From the NCBI GenBank assembly GCA_031256815.1, contig JAIRPU010000085.1:1-12011 (forward strand): DNA of 12,011 bases. The letters run 5' to 3'. A model generated the notes under the pieces. That model worked only from the letters and a program-made list of their open reading frames with translations, ran no database searches and was not told the origin of the DNA. A program made the translations under genes and the position numbers. This document shows, one piece after another, positions 1-6,727 of this stretch. This DNA comes from Spirochaetaceae bacterium (GTDB lineage: Bacteria; Spirochaetota; Spirochaetia; Treponematales; Breznakiellaceae). The number at the start of each line of letters is the position of its first letter. Positions within the stretch are counted from its first letter, which is position 1.

Positions 1-117
1 GTAACCAGTGAAGCGCGCGCGGCGGCGCACAGCGCCGGTTTATTTGTGCTTGAACTTGCCGGCGAAGCGGTTGTCCGCATCCCCGAACCGGCGGGCTTCA
101 AGCCCAAAGAATGGTAA
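1..117 (+). CDS. 3' end of an unidentified gene (partial)
   Basis: Frame 1 is open from the first base to a TAA at 115-117, giving the last 38 residues of a protein whose start lies outside the window. The tail is Ala/Glu-rich, then has a hydrophobic stretch (GLFVLELAGEAVVRI), and ends in the Pro/Lys-rich FKPKEW. Its GC-rich third positions (gcg, cgc, ggc) match the real genes downstream, which supports coding. I do not recognise the family. The small remaining piece has no catalytic motif. No terminator hairpin with a T-tract follows the stop. Confidence 0.55.
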   Translation, partial: VTSEARAAAHSAGLFVLELAGEAVVRIPEPAGFKPKEW

Positions 118-204
118 AATCTGGACAGCGGCATAGAGTATTGCAATAAATAATCTCATCTTGAAATTCATGAAAATCCCTCTTTGTTTAGCCGGCTCTC
201 TCAT
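40..204 (-). other. Short minus-strand reading frame with a hydrophobic N-terminal segment (doubtful)
   Basis: A 54-codon frame runs from an ATG at 204-202 to a TAA at 42-40. An internal ATG at 171-169 is preceded by AGAGGGA. The product would be basic, then hydrophobic (RLFIAILYAAVQILPFFGL), then charged. Its ATG overlaps the TGA of a 7-codon frame (224-201, MPIYRKL) in an ATGA junction, and that short frame has a strong GGGGAGGA Shine-Dalgarno sequence at 242-235. The last third runs antisense to the gene ending at 117, which argues against a functional gene. It could be a frameshifted remnant, a small membrane peptide or chance. I infer no function. Confidence 0.2.
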
Positions 205-345
205 AATTTCCGGTAAATTGGCATTGTCGTCAAATCCTCCCCTGAGTCTTATATAACAAAAAATTATAAATATTTTATACCCTGTCTATGGCTTTGATTT
301 TTGGCGGCGGTTATGTTTTAAGCATAAAAAACACAGGAGAAGCAA

Positions 346-558
346 ATGAAAATAAAAAAGGGGCTGGTTTTTTGCGTTCTTTTTGCCGTTTTGGGACGGG
401 TATGCTCTCGTTTTTGGCACAGATTAACAAGGCCTCTGCGCCTTATGTACCGGCGGCCGGCGTTGCCGGCATTGCTGCGCCACGCGTTATCTTGCCGGTA
501 TTTTAAATTGCCGGACGGAAAAATTTGTAACTATTGTGCTTTGAATTTTGTTGTTTAG
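346..558 (+). CDS. Possible small exported or membrane peptide, or remnant of one
   Basis: This frame encodes 70 residues. An AGGAGA at 335-340 sits five bases before the ATG, a good start signal. The N-terminus is basic and then hydrophobic (MKIKKGLVFCVLFAVLG), like a signal peptide or single membrane segment. The rest is Arg/Leu/Cys-rich and low in acidic residues, which looks like out-of-frame translation. The alternative frame over the same stretch (stop at 504-506) reads more plausibly after about position 395. A frameshift in a decaying small gene is therefore possible. I do not recognise a family. It lies 84 bases upstream of the TolC start on the same strand. Confidence 0.25.
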   Translation: MKIKKGLVFCVLFAVLGRVCSRFWHRLTRPLRLMYRRPALPALLRHALSCRYFKLPDGKICNYCALNFVV

Positions 559-632
559 TTGTTTCTTTGATGTTTAAAGCTGCTTTTAGCGGACGCTTAA
601 CATAACTACCGGTTTTAGGTTACAACTTCAAT

Positions 633-637
633 GGAGG
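633..637 (+). promoter_or_regulatory. Shine-Dalgarno sequence that places the TolC start at TTG 643
   Basis: GGAGG at 633-637 lies five bases before the TTG at 643-645. The in-frame ATG at 631 has no purine-rich sequence upstream (the preceding bases are ggttacaacttca), and it overlaps the GGAGG itself. The TTG start gives a clean signal peptide (MGIYKK, then a hydrophobic core, then VFA-QD) without the acidic residues MEEK at the front. Confidence 0.65.
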
Positions 638-642
638 AAAAA

Positions 643-2037
643 TTGGGAATTTATAAAAAAATAGGGTTTGTCTGCCTGTTTTTGCTGGTCGCGCTTGTTG
701 TTTTTGCCCAGGACGCGGATACAAGCGCTGCGTCAACACCGGATGTCCGGAAAATTAATGTTAACGAAGCGGTAAGGCTTGCGCTGCAAAATAATTTAAG
801 CTTGCAGTCAAGCCATGTTGCGCTTGATAAAAAGAAACGTCCGGCGGATTTGGCGTGGAATCAGTTTTTGCCAAACGTGAGTTTGCAAGGCTCTTTGGCA
901 GCGGCAAACAAAGCGACAAAGACTACAAGTTTCGACCCTACAAATGGGAGGCCTGTAGAGATTGAAGGCCCTGTTTGGAGTATGAACGGTGCATTGTCAA
1001 TTCAATGGCAAGGGCTTAACGTGGCTATGGCAGAAGGAATAAAGCAGCTAAAACTTAACTACGAATCTGGGCTTATAACTTACGAAAAGGCAAAAATTCA
1101 GCTTGAACGGGACGTTCGCAAACTTTACCGCTCCATGCTGCTCGCTGACGAAAATTTGCGCGTTAGGGAACAGAGTTTTCAGCTTGCCGAAGAACAGGTT
1201 CGTACTTCGCAGGCAAATTATTCGGCAGGACTTTCGCCTGAACTTACACTTATGCAGGCCAGGCTTAACCGCGATAAACTCATTCCCGAAATTGACCAGA
1301 CCCGCAACAACCGCAAGGTAACAATGGCAAACTTTGCTATGCTCTTAGGGCTGCCATACGATACCATGTTCGAGCTTGTTTCACATGGCGCAGAGGATTA
1401 CAATATCCCCGGCGACACTGCAGACCTTATACGGAATGCGGCAGGTAATAAAGTTGATTTGCAGGAGCTGCGTTCAAGCATAAAAACCATGCGTGCGGCC
1501 AGAAATGCCATAAGGTACCAGTTATGGACGCCCTCCCTGAATATGGGTTGGAGTTTAGCGCCAACGTTTACAGGCGGCGACCCTTTTAAAGATGAATGGA
1601 AAAGCGACAGCTGGACAGACAGGGGCAATTTTTCGCTTCAGCTTGTTTGGAGTTTGAACGGCCTTTTGCCCTTTACAACCCAATCGGCAAATTTACGCGA
1701 TATGGAAGATGACCTTCGCGCTGCGGACATAAATCTTGCGCTTGCTATACGCTCCACAGAGGTTGAGGTTTACAATCAGGTTTTTTTGATACAACAGGCA
1801 AAAGAGTCTATAGAGGCGCAGCAAAAAACCGTGGCGCTTGCGCAGAAAACTTATAACGATACGCTTACCGCATTCCGCGCGGGTTTACAGGACTTTATAC
1901 AGGTGCAAAATGTTGAACAACAGCTCCGGGAAGCCCGTCTTGGAGTGTTGCAGCAGCAGTATAATCTTTTTTCGCTTGTAACAGATTTAGAATATTCGCT
2001 TAATGTTCCATTTGGAAGTTTAAGCGGCAAGGAGTAG
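643..2037 (+). CDS. TolC-family outer membrane efflux channel
   Basis: This 464-residue protein (468 if the ATG at 631 is used) is the predicted outer-membrane exit duct of the tripartite pump encoded here. Residues 1-22 from the TTG form a signal peptide, with probable cleavage after VFA. The mature protein shows the two-fold repeat of outer membrane efflux proteins. Each half has long amphipathic helices (for example EKAKIQLERDVRKLYRSML and EVYNQVFLIQQAKESIEAQ) and a beta-strand region rich in Trp, Gly and Ser (around SLQGSLAAANKA and NMGWSLAPTFTGG). The repeated motif near YSAGLSPELTLMQAR and FRAGLQDFIQVQNVEQQLREA is typical of the family. Length is normal for TolC relatives. It is first in a tight operon; its stop overlaps the ribosome-binding site of the adaptor gene, four bases before that ATG. 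Confidence 0.9.
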   Translation: MGIYKKIGFVCLFLLVALVVFAQDADTSAASTPDVRKINVNEAVRLALQNNLSLQSSHVALDKKKRPADLAWNQFLPNVSLQGSLAAANKATKTTSFDPTNGRPVEIEGPVWSMNGALSIQWQGLNVAMAEGIKQLKLNYESGLITYEKAKIQLERDVRKLYRSMLLADENLRVREQSFQLAEEQVRTSQANYSAGLSPELTLMQARLNRDKLIPEIDQTRNNRKVTMANFAMLLGLPYDTMFELVSHGAEDYNIPGDTADLIRNAAGNKVDLQELRSSIKTMRAARNAIRYQLWTPSLNMGWSLAPTFTGGDPFKDEWKSDSWTDRGNFSLQLVWSLNGLLPFTTQSANLRDMEDDLRAADINLALAIRSTEVEVYNQVFLIQQAKESIEAQQKTVALAQKTYNDTLTAFRAGLQDFIQVQNVEQQLREARLGVLQQQYNLFSLVTDLEYSLNVPFGSLSGKE

Positions 2038-2041
2038 AATA

Positions 2042-3007
2042 ATGTTAAAGAAAAAAATATTAATTAGTGTGGTTATCAGCGCTGCGGCGCTGTCTTTTGC
2101 CGTTTGTAAAAAAGAAAAAGAAGACAATACAAAAAAGCAGGAGCAGGTTTTTGCCGTAACTACGGTTAAAGCCGAAGCGGGCCTTATTCGCGCTTATCTT
2201 CCGCTTGCCGGCGATATTGTCCCCGGTTCTACAGTAGAGGCCTATTCTGACGCGGCCGGCAAGGTAACGCGCATTTATGTTTCATTGGGCTCCCGTGTAT
2301 CAAACGGGCAGCCTATTTTGCTTGTTGACCCTTCAAAACCAGGTATGCGCTATATGGAGCATATCGTTCGCGCGCCAATAAACGGAACAGTTATATCTCT
2401 GCCCGCCGAAGTCGGCATGACTGTGTCTCAGTCTACACCGCTTGTCCGGCTTTCCGGCGGCGGCGCGCTTGAAATTCAGCTTTTTGTGCCTGAACGCTAT
2501 ATATCCCGTGTGGGACAGTCTATGTCATGCGAAATTACGCTGGACGCATATCCGGGCGAAGTTTTCCGTGGCGTAGTACGCGAAGTAAGCCCCACTGTTG
2601 ACCCTGTATCGCGCACTATGCTGATAAAAATCAACGTTGATAATCCGGGCTCGCGCTTAAAATCGGGAATGTTTGCCAAGGTAAATATAGTTACCGAAAG
2701 CAAGAATAACGCGATAAAAGTGCCTTCCAGATCCGTTGTAATTCGGAGTGGAAAGAAGGCGTTGTTTGTGGTGAACGCGGACGGCGGTGCTGAGGGCGGC
2801 GGCAGTTTTACGGCAAAACAGATTGATATAGAAACAGGCATAGAGAGCAGTGACGGAACTATAGAAATAACCTCCGGCGTAAATGCCGGTGATGAGGTTG
2901 TAGACAAAGGCATGACGCTGCTTGTTGACGGCGCTAAAGTCAATATAATAACCCGCAATAGTGAAGCAAATAAGATAAATGAAGTAAGTGAAGTAGATAG
3001 TAAGTAG
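2042..3007 (+). CDS. RND efflux periplasmic adaptor (membrane fusion protein), hairpin-less type
   Basis: This 321-residue protein should link the inner-membrane RND pump to the outer-membrane channel. It starts at an ATG seven bases after AAGGAG (2029-2034). Residues 1-21 form an export signal ending FAVC. Cys22 could be a lipid anchor, although Val before the Cys is unusual even for the loose spirochaetal lipobox. The lipoyl half-motifs are at about 65-96 and 108-137. They are joined by only about 11 residues (DPSKPGMRYME), where most adaptors have a long coiled-coil hairpin. A beta-barrel domain (about 142-216, with the VSPTVDPVSRTM motif) and a membrane-proximal domain (about 222-300) follow. 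Borrelia BesA is known to lack the hairpin in the same way, which supports a spirochaete origin. The C-terminus is low-complexity and polar. Confidence 0.9.
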   Translation: MLKKKILISVVISAAALSFAVCKKEKEDNTKKQEQVFAVTTVKAEAGLIRAYLPLAGDIVPGSTVEAYSDAAGKVTRIYVSLGSRVSNGQPILLVDPSKPGMRYMEHIVRAPINGTVISLPAEVGMTVSQSTPLVRLSGGGALEIQLFVPERYISRVGQSMSCEITLDAYPGEVFRGVVREVSPTVDPVSRTMLIKINVDNPGSRLKSGMFAKVNIVTESKNNAIKVPSRSVVIRSGKKALFVVNADGGAEGGGSFTAKQIDIETGIESSDGTIEITSGVNAGDEVVDKGMTLLVDGAKVNIITRNSEANKINEVSEVDSK

Positions 3008-3023
3008 TAAGTTAAGGAAGTAA
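2981..3023 (+). repeat. Short-period AAGTA/GTAGTA-rich low-complexity tract
   Basis: The end of the adaptor gene and the gap to the RND gene consist of irregular copies of GAAGTA, AAGTA and AGTAGTA. The tract encodes the terminal residues EVSEVDSK, supplies the stop codon (3005-3007), and contains the AAGGAAG ribosome-binding site (3014-3020) for the RND start. Such tracts can expand or contract by slippage, so the adaptor's C-terminus may vary between strains. Confidence 0.5.
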
Positions 3024-3029
3024 TAATAT

Positions 3030-6000
3030 ATGAGTATGACTAAGACGGTCGTTTCGAGGCCGGTAACATTTTTTATTGGATTTGCGCTTTTAATAGGGCT
3101 TGGTCTTTTTTCTTTGACAAAACTCCCTGTAGATTTATTCCCCGAAATAAATCCGCCCTACATAATGGTAAATACAACTTATTCCGGCGCCGGGCCTGAA
3201 GAAGTCGAGCGTTCTGTAACACGTCCAATGGAGCAGGCGCTTTCGGGCGTGTCCAGTCTAAAAAAATTAACTTCTACCTCATCAAAAGGGTCAAGCCAAA
3301 TAGTTATGGAGTTTATTTTTGGAACAAACCTTTCCGATGCCACAAATTCTGTGCGGGATGCGCTGGAGAGGGTTCGCCGCGCGCTTCCAACGGAAGCGGA
3401 TGTTCCAACTATTTTTAAATTTGACCCTTCAATGATACCAATAGTGAATTACCGCGTTACATCTAACATACGCGATATAGCCGAGCTTTACGAAATTGCC
3501 AAAGATACTGTGGCAACGCGCATGGAACAAAGTCCGGGGGTCGCGGCGGCAAGCGTTTCCGGCGGGCAGGAGCGGATTATCCGCGTAGACTTTCCGGAAT
3601 CGCGGCTTGAGGCCTACAATCTCACCGTAACTCAAATTCAGCAGATGATAGCCGCTCAAAACGCCGAAATAGGCGCAGGCACAATAACAGAAAACAATAT
3701 TTCTTATATTTTAACAACGCGCGGTCAATATAAATCTGTAGACGAAATTAAAAATACGGTAATTGCCTATACCGCAAACCCTTCAAACAGTTCGGCAAGC
3801 CTTATCCCAATTTATCTCGGCGACCTTGCGGATATTAGTGACGGCACAGAAGACGCCACAAGCCGCGTTTATGTAAACGGGTCGCCGGCGGTGCGCATTT
3901 CGGTGCAAAAACAAAGCGGCACAAATTCGGTGCGCGTTGTGGACGACCTGCGCGTCAGGATTAATTCCATTAAAAAATCGGTGCCGCCGGATGTGGGAAT
4001 AGAAGAAATTTACAGCTCTACCGACCAAATAAAAAGTACGCTTAGCGCTGTAGTTTCAAGCGCCTGTGTGGGCGTTCTGCTTGCCGTTATTGTGCTTTTT
4101 GTTTTTCTAAGGGCAATAAAGCCTACTCTGATTATTGGTATAAGTATTCCTGTTTCAATTATTATTACGATAATGCTCATGTATTTTACAGGTTTAACGC
4201 TGAATTTAATGACACTCGCCGGCCTGTTTTTGGGTATAGGAATGCTGGTGGATAACTCGATAGTTATTCTGGAAAATATATATCATTACCGCGAAAAAGG
4301 CGCCAAGCTGCGTCCTGCGGCGATTTTGGGTACACAGGAAATGGTTGTGGCAATAACCGCTTCCACGCTTACAACGCTATGCGTATTTGCCCCGCTTTTA
4401 ATGTTTAAAAGCACTCTGGAAATGCAGGGCGAAATGTTTGCGGGGCTTGCGTTTACAATAGTTATTTCCCTTTCAATTTCGCTTTTTGTGGCGGTTTTTT
4501 TGGTTCCAGTTCTTTCTTCCCATTTTTTGCCCCTTGTAACCAGAAAACAGCGCCCTCTTACCGGCCCTCTTGTAGGAATAGACAGAATTTTTGAAAATTT
4601 TTTTACCGGTCTTGACAACGGCTACCGCCGCATTATTGAACGGTTGCTACTTAATAAGAAAAAGAGCATATTTGTTATATTCCTGGTTTTTTTGGGCGTT
4701 ATGGCATTGATTCCGGTTACAGGCTATGTTTTTATGCCTGAACAGCGGCAGGATTCGGTACAGATAAGCGCTACATTCCCGCTTGGAACTCCGCTTGAAA
4801 TTACAGAAGAGTATTTAAAAAGACTGGAAGAATACGCAAAGGCAGAGATTGTAGCGGACGGCCGCCCGGCATACACGCGGCTTACGGTTAGCGCCGGCGG
4901 CGGCGGGCGTTTTGGGGCAAGCCCCCAATCGCATACAGGCTCGCTGCAGATTCAGCTTCCTGAATATAAAGAACGCAAATTGCAGGATACCGATGTTAAA
5001 ACGATAATGCGCCGGCATTTTAACGAATTTCCCGGCGTTATATTCAACTTTTCAAGCGGTTTTCAGGGCGGCGGCATGGGCGGTAACCCTGTTGATATTC
5101 GTATAAAAACAGACGATTTGGTTCATGGCAAAGAAATTGCCGACCGTCTTGTGGCGCTTCTTGCGGAGCGCGTTCCCGAAGCTACAGAGCCGCAGGTTAG
5201 CATGAAGGACGGCCTACCGCAATACGAAATTGAAATTGACCGCAAACGTATGTATGCGCTGGGCGTTAATGTTTACACTGTTGGCAACGAAATTAAAGCC
5301 GCAGTAGGCGGACTTACCGCGTCAAAATATACAGACGCCGGCAAGGATTACGATATTGTGCTGCGTTACAAAGAAATGGACCGCAACTCGCGTCCGGCGC
5401 TTGACCGTATTTTTGTAAAGAACACGGCTAACCAGCGTATACCTGTTTCTAACTTTGCAAAGATTGTGGAAGGTACAGGCCCTGTAACAATAGAACGCGA
5501 GGAGCAAAGCCGCATAATTCACGTTACGGCAGGCTCTCAATCCGGCGTACCTCTTAATGTTATTGAAGCCAAAGTGAGCGAGCTTGTAACAAGCGAAATC
5601 CCTGCCGAAGAGGGGCTTGTTATTGAATTCGGCGGCGACAGCGACGATTTGCGCCGTATTGGTATGGCGTTTATGCTTATAATAATAGTTGCCATATTTC
5701 TTGTTTTTGGCGTTATGGCATCTCTGTTTGAAAGTTTTAAAGATCCTTTCATCATTATTTTTACAATGCCGCTTTCAATAGTAGGCGTTGTACTGATTTA
5801 TTTTTTAACAGGCGAAAAATTTAATATCCTAACCGCCGTTGGCGTACTTGTGCTTATAGGCGTTATTGTAAATAACGGTATTGTACTTGTAGATTACACA
5901 AATTTGCTGCGCAAGCGCGGTTATTCACTTAATGACGCCTGCGCCGAAGCCGCCGGCAACCGCCTGCGCCCAATTTTGATGTCCACGCTTACAACGGTTT

Positions 6001-6425
6001 TGGGACTGGGGCCGCTGGCGTTTATGCCCGGCGAAGGCACCGAACTTGTAGCGCCTATAGGAAAAACAGTGTTTGGCGGGCTTACTTTTGGAACCTTAAT
6101 GACCCTGTTCCTGCTGCCTTTGGTTTATGCCATTATCAACAAGAATGATGACGCTGTCCGCGCCAGAAGTCAGGCGCGCCGCGAAGGGCTTGCGCTTGGG
6201 CTAAAAGGCCAGGCGTTAAAGGAGCAGGCAAAAGCCGCCCAGACTGAAGCGCGCAAAACTGCGCTGGAACAGGAAAAAGAACACTTTGAAAAAGCGGGGA
6301 TTGATATAGAAGAAGATGTCGATGAACGCAAACGTTTTTACAAACGCCGTACGCGGCCGCCCCGTCCATCCCGCCGCCGTGACGACAGCATTGAAAATGA
6401 TGACGACGACGATGACGATGAATAG
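3030..6425 (+). CDS. RND-family efflux transporter, inner-membrane pump subunit
   Basis: This 1131-residue proton-driven exporter has the expected duplicated layout. TM1 is at about 12-30 and is followed by the family motif KLPVDLFPEI. A first periplasmic domain (about 35-335) is followed by TM2-6 (about 338-500) and TM7 (about 546-568). A second periplasmic domain (about 570-875), with Gly-rich loops near 622-630 and 679-685, is followed by TM8-12 (about 878-1036). TM4 reads GMLVDNSIVILEN, so Asp408 is kept but the second Asp of AcrB is Asn409. TM10 reads VIVNNGIVLVDY, with Asn948 where AcrB has Lys940. This pattern occurs in the SwrC-like branch and is not by itself a sign of inactivation. 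The substrate is probably amphiphilic compounds rather than metal, but this cannot be read from sequence. The start has AAGGAAG nine bases upstream. An extra cytoplasmic tail (1040-1131) is described separately. Confidence 0.95.
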   Translation: MSMTKTVVSRPVTFFIGFALLIGLGLFSLTKLPVDLFPEINPPYIMVNTTYSGAGPEEVERSVTRPMEQALSGVSSLKKLTSTSSKGSSQIVMEFIFGTNLSDATNSVRDALERVRRALPTEADVPTIFKFDPSMIPIVNYRVTSNIRDIAELYEIAKDTVATRMEQSPGVAAASVSGGQERIIRVDFPESRLEAYNLTVTQIQQMIAAQNAEIGAGTITENNISYILTTRGQYKSVDEIKNTVIAYTANPSNSSASLIPIYLGDLADISDGTEDATSRVYVNGSPAVRISVQKQSGTNSVRVVDDLRVRINSIKKSVPPDVGIEEIYSSTDQIKSTLSAVVSSACVGVLLAVIVLFVFLRAIKPTLIIGISIPVSIIITIMLMYFTGLTLNLMTLAGLFLGIGMLVDNSIVILENIYHYREKGAKLRPAAILGTQEMVVAITASTLTTLCVFAPLLMFKSTLEMQGEMFAGLAFTIVISLSISLFVAVFLVPVLSSHFLPLVTRKQRPLTGPLVGIDRIFENFFTGLDNGYRRIIERLLLNKKKSIFVIFLVFLGVMALIPVTGYVFMPEQRQDSVQISATFPLGTPLEITEEYLKRLEEYAKAEIVADGRPAYTRLTVSAGGGGRFGASPQSHTGSLQIQLPEYKERKLQDTDVKTIMRRHFNEFPGVIFNFSSGFQGGGMGGNPVDIRIKTDDLVHGKEIADRLVALLAERVPEATEPQVSMKDGLPQYEIEIDRKRMYALGVNVYTVGNEIKAAVGGLTASKYTDAGKDYDIVLRYKEMDRNSRPALDRIFVKNTANQRIPVSNFAKIVEGTGPVTIEREEQSRIIHVTAGSQSGVPLNVIEAKVSELVTSEIPAEEGLVIEFGGDSDDLRRIGMAFMLIIIVAIFLVFGVMASLFESFKDPFIIIFTMPLSIVGVVLIYFLTGEKFNILTAVGVLVLIGVIVNNGIVLVDYTNLLRKRGYSLNDACAEAAGNRLRPILMSTLTTVLGLGPLAFMPGEGTELVAPIGKTVFGGLTFGTLMTLFLLPLVYAIINKNDDAVRARSQARREGLALGLKGQALKEQAKAAQTEARKTALEQEKEHFEKAGIDIEEDVDERKRFYKRRTRPPRPSRRRDDSIENDDDDDDDE
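6147..6422 (+). other. Charged C-terminal extension of the RND pump, ending in poly-Asp
   Basis: Residues 1040-1131 follow the last membrane segment and should lie in the cytoplasm. They comprise a helical, probably coiled-coil stretch rich in Ala, Lys, Glu and Gln (about 1041-1088), an acidic patch (IDIEEDVDE), a strongly basic Arg/Pro segment (RKRFYKRRTRPPRPSRRR, 1100-1117), and a final acidic run with seven Asp codons (6399-6419). AcrB-type pumps usually end shortly after TM12. The region stays in frame and ends at a clear stop 26 bases before the next gene, so it is not a read-through artefact of the frame. Its function is unknown; binding a cytoplasmic partner is one possibility. Confidence 0.75.
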
Positions 6426-6451
6426 CGTTAATTTTTTTTAAGAGGAATTGT

Positions 6452-6727
6452 ATGAAACGAATTGAAATTATAGCAAATTGCGCGGTAGAAGAGAATATTA
6501 TGGACGCGCTTCGCGCAGAGGATGTTGCCAAATTCTATACAAAGTGTCCTATTGTTTACGGCGAAGGTTCGTCAGGAAAACGAATGGGAGACGCAATTTG
6601 GCCGGAAGAAAATTTTGTGCTTATAGTTTGGTGCGAAGAAGACGAAGCGCTAAAAATTGAGCAGGCTGTAAAACAGGTTAAAGCCCGTTTTCCAAATGAG
6701 GGTATAAAAATTTTTGGACTTTTATAG
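6452..6727 (+). CDS. Small PII/CutA-like protein downstream of the RND pump
   Basis: This 91-residue soluble protein starts at an ATG with AAGAGGAA (6440-6447) upstream. It reads as strand (KRIEIIANCAV), helix (EENIMDALRAEDV), strand (KFYTKCPIVYGEG), a glycine-rich loop (GEGSSGKRMGDAIWPEENF, about 37-55), strand (VLIVWC), helix (ALKIEQAVKQVKARF) and final strand (GIKIFGL). That beta-alpha-beta order with a long loop is the ferredoxin-like fold of PII and CutA proteins, and the loop sits where PII carries its T-loop. Small PII-like proteins (for example DUF3240) are known beside some RND genes, where they are thought to sense or modulate the transporter. A regulatory role here is inferred from fold and position. 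The next gene starts immediately after its stop. Confidence 0.7.
   Translation: MKRIEIIANCAVEENIMDALRAEDVAKFYTKCPIVYGEGSSGKRMGDAIWPEENFVLIVWCEEDEALKIEQAVKQVKARFPNEGIKIFGLL

Larger units (their letters stand above)
118..642. other. Intergenic region before the efflux operon
   Basis: This stretch of about 525 bases has no convincing full-length gene. It holds an AT-rich core (about 249-279), the likely site of promoter activity in one or both directions, and two short divergent reading frames listed separately. A GCCGGC-GTT-GCCGGC hairpin lies at 456-470 but has no following T-tract, so it does not look like a terminator. I could not find a convincing -35/-10 pair just upstream of the TolC gene. 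The operon promoter is presumably within 500-630 or near the AT-rich core. Confidence 0.5.

Noticed and set aside
456..470. GCCGGC-GTT-GCCGGC hairpin considered as a terminator or attenuator
   Set aside because: It has no following T-tract and a six-base stem made of a self-complementary motif that is common in this DNA.
2497..2958. A 153-codon open frame on the minus strand inside the adaptor gene
   Set aside because: It is antisense to the beta-barrel and membrane-proximal domains of the adaptor. The composition (Ser/Thr/Pro/Leu-rich) is what reverse translation of that gene would give, and it has no ribosome-binding site worth noting.
6136..6531. A 131-codon minus-strand frame over the RND tail and the start of the small gene
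   Set aside because: The His/Arg-rich product is the antisense of the Asp codon run and Arg/Pro segment. The plus-strand genes there have good start signals and family matches.
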